Source of the DNA: Deltaproteobacteria bacterium
Lineage (GTDB): Bacteria; Desulfobacterota; Binatia; DP-6
Length of the DNA: 9,699 nt
Assembly (NCBI GenBank): GCA_005879205.1
Contig: VBLD01000088.1
Coordinates: forward strand, 1-9,699
Direction of reading: 5' to 3'
Shown in pieces: positions 1 to 9,699 of this stretch. Both the position numbers and the translations under genes were made by a program. Each line of letters begins with the position of its first letter. The first letter of the stretch is position 1. The notes below the pieces were generated by a model. That model ran no database searches. It had not been told where the DNA came from and saw only the letters and a program-made list of their open reading frames with translations.

Positions 1-443
1 CGGTTGACGTCGATGCCGAGGAGGTCGAGCTTCCAGCCGCCGAGCCGCGCGGCGCCCTCGCGCAACAAGATGGCCAGCGAGTACGTCTCCTCGCCCGAGG
101 CGCATCCCGCGGAGAGGATGCGGAGCCGGTGGACGTCTTCGCGCGCGCGCTGGCGCGCGGGCAGCGCGATCTCGGCAAATGCCGCGAAGTGATCGGGATG
201 CCGGAAGAAGTACGTCTCGCCGACGGTGAGCTCGGTGGCGAGGGCGGGGAGCTCCTCGGGCCATCCCGCCTCCGACCCGAGCCGGTCGAGGTACTCCGTG
301 CAGCTCCCTCCGCCCCACCTCGCGCACCGCTGCTGGAGCAGGTCGGCGAGGAGGTCCAGTCTCCCGTCCTCGAACTGGAGGCCGAGACGCCGCGCGACGA
401 CCGCACGGAAGCGGTGCACGTCGGCCGGGAGCGGGCGGCTCAC
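1..443 (-). CDS. cheR: CheR-type chemoreceptor glutamate O-methyltransferase (partial, C-terminus beyond the left edge)
   Basis: CheR uses S-adenosylmethionine to methylate glutamates on chemoreceptor signalling domains in the cytoplasm, setting adaptation. Only the first 147 residues are inside the window. What is seen: an N-terminal helical region (about 1-70), the family motif ETYFFRHPDHF at residues 76-86, and the SAM-binding loop SAGCASGEETYSLA at 111-124, both close to the CheR consensus. The GTG start at 443-441 overlaps the TGA stop of the upstream cheW gene (GTGA junction). A GAGG at 451-454 lies 7 nt before it, and no better start lies upstream, so translational coupling is likely. 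Whether the protein carries extra C-terminal domains (TPR, receiver) cannot be seen. The family call is firm. The receptor it serves is not in the window. Confidence 0.93.
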   Translation of the reverse strand, partial: MSRPLPADVHRFRAVVARRLGLQFEDGRLDLLADLLQQRCARWGGGSCTEYLDRLGSEAGWPEELPALATELTVGETYFFRHPDHFAAFAEIALPARQRAREDVHRLRILSAGCASGEETYSLAILLREGAARLGGWKLDLLGIDVN

Positions 444-970
444 GGGACCGCCTCGCGGGCTGCAAGCGCCTGCCAGACGTCCTCCGGGACCAGACGACCC
501 GCACGCAGCGAGACGAGCAGCTCGGCGTCGATGACCCCGATCGCCTCGACGACCTCTGCGCCGGCGTCCCGCAGCAAGGGCGGCAGGTCCTGCAGCAACC
601 AGCCGTCGAGCGCGCGCACGCCGATGACCGCATCGACGGCCAGGGCCGCTCGCCGGTCGCCGAGCCGGAGGGTGACCCATCGCCCCGTGGCGCTGCGGCT
701 GCCCGTGAGCAGCCCGAGATCGACGACGGGCGTGGGCGCCCCCCGGATGATCGCCAGCCCGGGCACGAAGGACGGCGCGCCCGCGATCGGCTCGATCGGG
801 AGGGCGCGCATCACCTCGACGACGTGTGCAATCGGCACCGCGCAGAGACGCTCGGCGGCACGCACGAGCAGGGCCGGGTAGCGGCGGAGCGCGTCCAGCG
901 GCCGACCCTCGACCGCGCCGGCCCCCGAGCCGGTCCCGAGGCGCGGCTCGCACCTCCTCAGCCCGTCCAT
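440..970 (-). CDS. cheW: CheW-like chemotaxis adaptor protein
   Basis: CheW-domain proteins couple chemoreceptors to the CheA kinase in the cytoplasm. The 176-residue product has one CheW domain from about residue 31 to 155. Visible features are the strand containing CAVPIAHVVEVMRALPIEPI (43-62), the typical turn PSFVPGLAIIRGAPTPVVDL (66-85), and the second half WVTLRLGDRRAALAVDAVIG (98-117). Length is normal for a stand-alone CheW. The first 30 residues are extra and rich in Gly and Arg, so the true start could be further in; the ATG at 970 has AGGTGG about 7 nt upstream. The gene overlaps cheR by a few bases and is co-transcribed with it. It is divergent from the kinase cluster. Some CheW-domain proteins are scaffolds rather than true CheW; sequence alone cannot separate these. 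Confidence 0.9.
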   Translation of the reverse strand: MDGLRRCEPRLGTGSGAGAVEGRPLDALRRYPALLVRAAERLCAVPIAHVVEVMRALPIEPIAGAPSFVPGLAIIRGAPTPVVDLGLLTGSRSATGRWVTLRLGDRRAALAVDAVIGVRALDGWLLQDLPPLLRDAGAEVVEAIGVIDAELLVSLRAGRLVPEDVWQALAAREAVP

Positions 971-990
971 CCCTCCACCACCTGGCGCCT

Positions 991-1008
991 CGGGGTACCA
1001 CTACCCCG
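991..1008. repeat. Perfect 7-bp inverted repeat with 4-nt loop in the cheW leader
   Basis: CGGGGTA at 991-997 and TACCCCG at 1002-1008 form a perfect hairpin around the loop CCAC. It sits 20 nt upstream of the cheW start codon, within the likely 5' leader of cheW read on the minus strand. It could be an operator half-site pair or a leader hairpin that affects ribosome access. It has no T-tract, so it is not a convincing intrinsic terminator. The symmetry is plain; the function is inferred. Confidence 0.5.
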
Positions 1009-1033
1009 CGAGGGCGCGAAAGTGAACCGCACA

Positions 1034-1062
1034 ACCTTAGCCAGCTACGTTCTCGATGACAA
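1034..1062 (-). promoter_or_regulatory. Candidate sigma-70-type promoter for cheW-cheR
   Basis: On the minus strand, TTGTCA (1062-1057, one mismatch to TTGACA) is followed after exactly 17 nt by TAAGGT (1039-1034, only three matches to TATAAT). This would start transcription roughly 55 nt before the cheW ATG. The -35 match and spacing are good and the -10 match is weak, so this is only a candidate. The palindrome at 1063-1082 abuts the -35 element, a placement typical for a bound regulator. Confidence 0.3.
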
Positions 1063-1082
1063 GCGAACGCTGCAGCGTTTGC
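1063..1082. promoter_or_regulatory. Near-perfect 20-bp palindrome in the divergent promoter region (putative operator)
   Basis: The 14-bp core AACGCTGCAGCGTT (1066-1079) equals its own reverse complement. Symmetry extends on both sides to 1063-1082 with one mismatched pair (1065/1080). It lies 67 nt before the ATG of the first kinase gene and 93 nt before the cheW start on the other side, and directly upstream of the candidate cheW -35 box. The size and symmetry fit a dimeric regulator site. No regulator that would bind it is encoded in the window. Confidence 0.4.
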
Positions 1083-1139
1083 GACCCCTCGATGCTCAAG
1101 GCTCCTGCCCAAGCGGCCGATATTGAGAAGCGCCTTTCT

Positions 1140-1144
1140 GGGAG
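1140..1144 (+). promoter_or_regulatory. Ribosome binding site that fixes the first kinase start
   Basis: GGGAG lies 5 nt before the ATG at 1150. It favours this ATG over the in-frame TTG at 1123, which lacks a purine-rich site at the right distance. The protein then begins MRKR directly before TM1, a normal positive-inside start for a membrane kinase. Confidence 0.6.
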
Positions 1145-1149
1145 CCCCA

Positions 1150-3825
1150 ATGAGGAAGCGGATATCGGTCCTGGTCGCGATCGGCTTCGCGTTCCTCCTC
1201 GGCCTCGGGGTGCTGACCAGCCTCGCCATGATCGCGGGCCTCCGCGAGACGATGAGCAGGGCGGAGGCGTCGCAGGCCTCGGCGCTCGAAGTCCGGGCCT
1301 CGGTGCGCAGCCTGCGTGCCGACTACCTGGCGAGCGGCGATGCGGTGAGCCGCCTCATGCTCGAGCCAGGCCTCGTCGATGCGTGGACGGCCAAGCGGCA
1401 GGCGGACGACTACGCCACCGAGCATCTCGCCGCCGCGACGCGCGCGACCCGGCATCCGGAGCTCAGGGCCGTTCTGGAGAAGCTCGATGCGCACGACCGC
1501 GACGTGACCAATCGGATCGAAGACGAGCTCCTCGGGCTGGTCACGACCGATCCGGCCGAAGCGAAGCGCGCGTACTTCGAGGAGTACCTGCGTGCTCGCG
1601 CGGTCAACCTGGAATACGTCGACCAGGCGCTCCGGCTCGCGACGGCCGAGGTGGCGGAGGCGGCTCGTTACACCGAGGCGAAGGCGCGGCAGACCATCGG
1701 CCTCGCCTGGCTGGCCCTCGCGCTCTTCGTGATCGTCGGCGCGACCGGCGGCATCCTGCTGAGCCGCTCGGTCCGCACGATCGCACAGGACTTCGAGGAC
1801 GCCGCCGCCGAGGTGGGCGAGCAGCGCGATCGGCTGCGGGCCGTGATGGAGGAGATGGAAGCGACCCGGGACGCGGCGCTCGAGGCGAGCCGCATCAAGT
1901 CCGAGTTCCTGGCCAACATGAGCCACGAGATCCGGACGCCGATGAACGCGATCATCGGCTTCACGGACCTCGTCCTGGAGACGGCGCTCGGGGCAGAGCA
2001 GCGGGATTACCTGGGGCACGTCCGCCAGTCGTCCGAGGCCTTGCTGGCGATCATCAACGAGGTGCTCGACCTCTCGAAGATCGAGGCAGGCAGGCTGCGG
2101 CTCGACAGCACGCCGTTCAGCGTGCGCCACACGCTCGACGCCGCACTGAGCGGCATGGCGATCCGCGCCGACGAGAAGAACCTCGAGCTCGCCGTCGACG
2201 TCCGGCCGGAGGTGCCCGACGCCGCGATCGGCGACGCCAGCCGGATGCGCCAGGTACTCGTGAACCTCGTCGGCAATGCGATCAAGTTCACCGAGCGCGG
2301 GCAGGTGGTCGTGCACGTGACGACGGAGCGTCACACGGACGCCGCAGAGGTCGTCCTGCATTTCTCCGTCGCCGATACGGGCATCGGAATTCCCGCCGAC
2401 AAGCACCGACTCGTCTTCGACGCGTTCAGGCAGGGGGACGGATCGATGACCCGGCGGTATGAAGGGACGGGTCTGGGACTCACCATCGCCTCGCGGCTCG
2501 TGGAGATGATGGGCGGGCGAATCTGGCTCGAGAGCGTCGTCGGCCAGGGCACCACCTTTCACTTCACCGCCCGCGTCGGCCTCCAGCAGCAGGTCGCGCA
2601 CCTGCCGCCGAATCTCTCGACGCTTGCCGGCCTACGAGTGCTCGTCGTCGACGACAGCGCGACGGTCCGCAGCATCCTGATGGGCATGCTGGAGTCGTGG
2701 TCGATGAGCGCCGTGGCGGCCGACGATGGTGAGGTCGCGCTGGCCGCCCTGCGGGAGGCTCGCGAGACGGAGCATCCGTTCGCGCTTGCCCTGCTCGACG
2801 CGCGGATGCCCGGGATGGATGGCTTCGATCTCGCTCGCCGGCTCGCCGCCGAGCCCGGCCTCGGCGAGACGAAGCTGATCCTGCTCACCGCCCTGAACAG
2901 ACCCGATGAGGCCGCACGGTGGCGGGCCATGGGGATATCGGGCTGCGTGATGAAGCCGGTGTCCGCCTCCGCCTTGCTCGAGACGATCCAGGCCGTCACC
3001 GGCCCGGAGAAGGGCGAGGCGCTCGCCGCGGACATCCCCGGGCCCGAGCCGGCGCGCGAGCCGCTCCACGTGCTCGTCGTCGAGGACAACCCGACGAACC
3101 GGCGCATGTTGACCGCCCTGCTCGAGAGTCGCGGACACGCCGCCGTGCCGGTGGAGGATGGCCTGCAGGCCATCGCCGCCCTCCAGGCCGGGTCCTTCGA
3201 CGTCGTCCTCATGGACGTCCAGATGCCCCGGATGGACGGGCTCACCGCGACGGCCGGCATCCGCGCCTGGGAGAAGGGCACCGGCCACCATCTGCCGATC
3301 ATTGCGCTCACGGCCCATGCCATGAAGGGCGATCGCGAGCGCTGCATCGCCGCCGGCATGGACGCGTACGTGTCGAAGCCCGTCTACGCGGAGGAGCTCT
3401 TCGGCGTGATGGAATCCGTCGTCGAGGGGGCTGGCGCGATGCGGTTCGATGCGGGCCGCTCCGACGCCTCGGTCGTCGACGTGGACGCGCTTTTGCGCCA
3501 GGTGGGCGGAAACCGGGCGGCGTTGGCGGAAGTCCTCGACCTCTTCCGGGAGGACAGTGCGCGGATGCTCGACGCCTTGAGGTCCGCGCTGGCGACGAGA
3601 GACGGGAGCGCACTCGAGCACACGGCGCATCAGTTGCGGGGGGCTCTCATGGTGATGGCTGCACCCGGCGCCGCTGCCGCGGCCCTGCGCCTGGAGGAGA
3701 TCGGGCGCGAGCAGGACTTCCGCTCCGCGCCCGAGGCGTGGGCGCGTCTGACGAATGAGCTCGACCGCCTCGAGCCGGGGCTCGCGGCGCTCGGCGGGCG
3801 CGCGAAAGAGGAGACCACGAGCTGA
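1150..3825 (+). CDS. Membrane hybrid sensor histidine kinase: 4-helix sensor, HisKA, HATPase, two receivers, Hpt
   Basis: This 891-residue protein is an inner-membrane hybrid kinase able to run a complete His-Asp-His relay internally. Domains in order: TM1 (5-27); an extracytoplasmic, all-helical region (28-182) resembling 4HB_MCP or CHASE3 sensors; TM2 (183-205); coiled coil (212-250); HisKA with phospho-acceptor H259 in NMSHEIRTPMN; HATPase with N376, D409 in ADTGIG and GTGLGL from 440; receiver 1 (about 495-615, phospho-Asp D550, Lys K602); receiver 2 (639-757, D689, K743); and Hpt (778-885) with H827 in AHQLRGAL. No clear HAMP domain lies between TM2 and HisKA. Start: ATG at 1150 has GGGAG 5 nt upstream; a TTG at 1123 in the same frame has no such site and would add nine residues. 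It is the first gene of the four-gene plus-strand cluster. The ligand is unknown. Confidence 0.95.
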   Translation: MRKRISVLVAIGFAFLLGLGVLTSLAMIAGLRETMSRAEASQASALEVRASVRSLRADYLASGDAVSRLMLEPGLVDAWTAKRQADDYATEHLAAATRATRHPELRAVLEKLDAHDRDVTNRIEDELLGLVTTDPAEAKRAYFEEYLRARAVNLEYVDQALRLATAEVAEAARYTEAKARQTIGLAWLALALFVIVGATGGILLSRSVRTIAQDFEDAAAEVGEQRDRLRAVMEEMEATRDAALEASRIKSEFLANMSHEIRTPMNAIIGFTDLVLETALGAEQRDYLGHVRQSSEALLAIINEVLDLSKIEAGRLRLDSTPFSVRHTLDAALSGMAIRADEKNLELAVDVRPEVPDAAIGDASRMRQVLVNLVGNAIKFTERGQVVVHVTTERHTDAAEVVLHFSVADTGIGIPADKHRLVFDAFRQGDGSMTRRYEGTGLGLTIASRLVEMMGGRIWLESVVGQGTTFHFTARVGLQQQVAHLPPNLSTLAGLRVLVVDDSATVRSILMGMLESWSMSAVAADDGEVALAALREARETEHPFALALLDARMPGMDGFDLARRLAAEPGLGETKLILLTALNRPDEAARWRAMGISGCVMKPVSASALLETIQAVTGPEKGEALAADIPGPEPAREPLHVLVVEDNPTNRRMLTALLESRGHAAVPVEDGLQAIAALQAGSFDVVLMDVQMPRMDGLTATAGIRAWEKGTGHHLPIIALTAHAMKGDRERCIAAGMDAYVSKPVYAEELFGVMESVVEGAGAMRFDAGRSDASVVDVDALLRQVGGNRAALAEVLDLFREDSARMLDALRSALATRDGSALEHTAHQLRGALMVMAAPGAAAAALRLEEIGREQDFRSAPEAWARLTNELDRLEPGLAALGGRAKEETTS

Positions 3826-3842
3826 ACGAGCCGACGCACATC

Positions 3843-5035
<1,193 letters not shown>

Positions 5036-5039
<4 letters not shown>

Positions 5040-5626
5040 GACGGGGCCGCCTCGTCGGTGCCTCGTTGGGCCTCGTGTGGTTCGGCGCCGTGGCCGCCGG
5101 CCTGATCGTCCTCTGGAACTACGAGAATGCTCCGGGCATCGCGGCCGAGCCTCCGGCGCACTGGCCCGCTCGAAGCGCGCTCCGCCACGTCGCCGGGGTT
5201 CCGACGCTGGTGATGCTCGTGCATCCGCACTGCCCGTGCTCGCGCGCCAGCCTCGAGGAGCTCGACCGGCTGATGGCGCATCTCCCGGGCGTGCTGATCG
5301 CGCACGTGCTCTTCGTGAAGCCGGCCGGCGTGCCCGCGGACTGGGAGCAGACGGACCTCTGGCGCCGGGCGGCGTCGATCCCTGGCGTCTCCGTCACGCG
5401 CGACGACGGTGGCGTCGAGGCGCAGTGGTTCGACGCCGCGACCTCTGGTCAGACGGTGGTCTATGACGGCGACGACCGCCTGCTGTTCAGCGGCGGCATC
5501 ACGGCGGCGCGCGGACACGAGGGCGACAACCCCGGACGTACCGCCATCCTCTCGGTGCTCGCGAGCGGTCCGGCCGAGCAGAGAAGCACGCCGGTCTTCG
5601 GCTGTTCCCTCCGGGGAGGCATCTGA
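5036..5626 (+). CDS. Membrane-anchored thioredoxin-like protein (RedB-like)
   Basis: The 196-residue product has a single N-terminal membrane segment (about 7-27, preceded by MRRGR, so the rest should face the periplasm). A thioredoxin-fold-like region follows, with HPHCPCSRASLEEL at 63-76, carrying Cys66 and Cys68 as a CXC pair. Further motifs are SGGITAARGHEGDN (152-165) and a third cysteine, C190, in TPVFGCSL. From memory, proteins of this pattern are annotated RedB in some myxobacterial and planctomycete genomes; this was not checked. A thiol redox or metal-binding role is plausible from the cysteines, but no substrate is known. Its ATG overlaps the stop of the upstream kinase (ATGA), and 4 nt separate it from the downstream kinase, so it is likely co-translated and may act with that kinase. 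Confidence 0.8.
5613..5619 (+). promoter_or_regulatory. Ribosome binding site for the large PAS-GAF hybrid kinase
   Basis: GGGGAGG lies 11 nt before the ATG at 5631, a slightly long spacing. It is inside the last codons of the thioredoxin-like gene. It supports 5631 as the start rather than earlier in-frame codons, which would run the frame back through the upstream gene. Confidence 0.5.
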
Positions 5627-5630
5627 AAGC

Positions 5631-9131
<3,501 letters not shown>

Positions 9132-9211
9132 GGGGCGCCTGCTGAACGAGCTCGATCGCCTCCGGGGGCCGCGCGTGGCCTACGGGACCGCGCACGGGCT
9201 CTGACAGCTTC

Positions 9212-9252
9212 CGCCGGGCAATTGCACGGACCGGAGTCGGCGCCGCCCGGCG
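9212..9252. repeat. 8-bp inverted repeat with a 25-nt loop downstream of the kinase cluster
   Basis: CGCCGGGC (9212-9219) and GCCCGGCG (9245-9252) are perfect complements. The stem lies 80 nt after the last kinase stop and before the end of the convergent gene, so it might help end transcription from either side. There is no T-tract on either strand and the loop is long. In DNA this GC-rich, such a match can arise by chance. Confidence 0.25.
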
Positions 9253-9444
9253 TGGTCGTCGACGCGACGGTGGCGGTCGTGATGGTGCTCGTGCTCGTCG
9301 ACGTGGTCGTCGCCGGCTGAGTCGTCGTCGACACCGTCGTGGTCGTGGCCTCCGTGGTCGTCACGGTCTCCGTGGTCGACGTGCTGGTGTCGTTGTCGTG
9401 GTCATCGCCGTCGTGGTGGTCGACGACGTCGTAGTCGATTCCAT
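9250..9444 (-). pseudogene. Thr-rich, triplet-periodic segment split by a frameshift (possible remnant linker of a secreted protein)
   Basis: Read on the minus strand, an ATG at 9444 opens a Thr/Ser run (MESTTTSSTTTTAMTTTTTP) that then leaves the Thr frame and stops at 9361-9363. From about 9390 the Thr run continues in another frame for about 45 residues (pieces such as STTTETVTTTEATTTT) down to about 9255, ending PGGADSGPCNCP. One inserted or deleted base near 9386-9400 would join both halves into roughly 65 Thr-rich residues. Codons are mixed (ACC, ACG, ACT, AGC, TCG), as in the Thr-rich linkers of secreted proteins in GC-rich bacteria. No signal peptide or folded domain adjoins either end. 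It could equally be a simple non-coding repeat that expanded by slippage. Confidence 0.35.
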
Positions 9445-9545
9445 TTCCGCCCTACAGGCGGTTCGCCAGCGCGAGCGCGACGGCAAGCGGACCGTTGACG
9501 CAGCGGATCGGCGGGCCGGTCGGGAGTGTGGCCGCCCGGGATCGA

Positions 9546-9699
9546 TCACGTTCTCGCACGCCGATCGAGGCCCCGGTACTGGATCGCCTCCGCCAGGTGC
9601 GACGTCGTGATCTCCTTCTCCCCCGCCAGGTCGGCGATCGTGCGCGCCACGCGCAGGATCCGCGTGTAGGCGCGCGCCGAGAGCCCGAGCCGGTCGCTC
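9546..9699 (-). CDS. comM: ComM/YifB-family Mg-chelatase-like AAA+ ATPase (partial, C-terminal 50 residues)
   Basis: Only the last 50 residues and the TGA stop (9548-9546) are in the window; the gene enters from the right edge. The visible stretch has RLGLSARAYTRILRVARTIA (residues 3-22 of the fragment) and HLAEAIQYRGLDR (34-46). This is the hallmark of the Mg_chelatase C-terminal domain at the end of ComM/YifB proteins. In naturally competent bacteria ComM is a hexameric helicase that promotes branch migration during integration of incoming DNA. YifB homologues are widespread and often of unknown role. The C-terminus ends a few residues after the conserved YRxLDR, so it is intact. It converges on the kinase cluster and is probably unrelated to it. 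Confidence 0.9.
   Translation of the reverse strand, partial: SDRLGLSARAYTRILRVARTIADLAGEKEITTSHLAEAIQYRGLDRRART

Larger units (their letters stand above)
9132..9545. other. Intergenic region between convergent genes; low-complexity, no convincing gene
   Basis: This stretch of 414 nt separates the stop of the large kinase from the stop of the convergent comM-like gene. The first 120 nt hold nothing that looks coding beyond a 27-nt stretch (9140-9166) resembling the Hpt tail of the first kinase. From about 9250 to 9444 the sequence is triplet-periodic GTC/GTG/GAC (see the separate entry). From 9445 to 9545 I see only short open frames without a supported start. No transfer RNA, attachment site or insertion sequence end was found. 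Confidence 0.6.

Noticed and set aside
129..881. Plus-strand 250-codon open frame at the left end
   Set aside because: Antisense to cheR and cheW, both of which show clear family motifs.
1123..1149. TTG at 1123 as start of the first kinase
   Set aside because: No ribosome binding site at suitable distance. ATG 1150 has GGGAG 5 nt upstream and places positive residues directly before TM1.
1056..2601. Long open frames on both strands overlapping the first kinase (plus 1056-2462, minus 1096-2601)
   Set aside because: Low-complexity Arg/Gly/Ala-rich translations without recognisable domains; the overlapping frame has a full set of kinase motifs.
5409..5630. Extension of the last kinase to a start at 5409
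   Set aside because: This would lie entirely inside the thioredoxin-like gene in another frame, with Arg/Ser-rich sequence. ATG 5631 follows that gene by 4 nt and gives a sensible N-terminus.
9212..9252. Intrinsic terminator for the kinase cluster
   Set aside because: The hairpin arms match, but the loop is 25 nt and no T-tract follows; it is listed only as an inverted repeat.
9250..9440. CRISPR array or tandem repeat array in the triplet-rich segment
   Set aside because: The repeat unit is a loose 3-nt pattern with no constant repeat and spacer structure.
9452..9560. Minus-strand frame ending in PLAVALALANRL before the TAG at 9454-9452
   Set aside because: The peptide looks protein-like but is only about 35 residues from the nearest GTG, overlaps the comM 3' end, has no ribosome site and matches no family I know.
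9398..9610. Plus-strand Val-rich open frame starting in the triplet repeat
   Set aside because: The Val run is the complement of the GAC/CAC triplets, and the rest is antisense to comM.

Overview
High-GC chromosomal DNA (third codon positions almost always G or C) with a dense two-component and chemosensory gene set. The style fits an environmental bacterium from a deltaproteobacterial or Myxococcota/Binatota-like group, or another GC-rich phylum. This is inferred from codon use and gene style only, and the taxon is not determined.

Layout. (1) Positions 1-970, minus strand: a cheW-like adaptor gene followed by a cheR methyltransferase gene that runs off the left edge. The two overlap by a GTGA junction. 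(2) Positions 971-1149: a divergent intergenic region with a short perfect hairpin, a 20-bp near-palindrome and a candidate promoter facing cheW. (3) Positions 1150-9131, plus strand: a tight four-gene cluster. It holds a membrane hybrid histidine kinase (4-helix-type sensor, HisKA, HATPase, two receivers, Hpt), a short sensorless hybrid kinase (HisKA, HATPase, one receiver), a membrane-anchored thioredoxin-like protein with a CPC motif (RedB-like), and a 1166-residue hybrid kinase (His-rich polytopic membrane domain, PAS, GAF, HisKA, HATPase, two receivers, Hpt). Gaps are 17 nt, an ATGA overlap and 4 nt, so co-transcription is very likely. (4) Positions 9132-9545: a gap between convergent genes, dominated by a triplet-periodic stretch that reads as a broken Thr-rich coding segment on the minus strand. 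(5) Positions 9546-9699, minus strand: the C-terminal end of a ComM/YifB-type Mg-chelatase-like ATPase.

How the genes may work together. The three kinases carry every part of a multistep phosphorelay. Two have both receivers and an Hpt domain, while the middle one has neither a sensor nor an Hpt and would need a partner for both. The thioredoxin-like gene sits directly before the kinase with a His-rich membrane input domain, which suggests that this arm senses a redox, metal or other extracytoplasmic cue. No DNA-binding output regulator is encoded in the window, so the final target is unknown. The divergent CheW/CheR pair may belong to a separate chemosensory cluster to the left.
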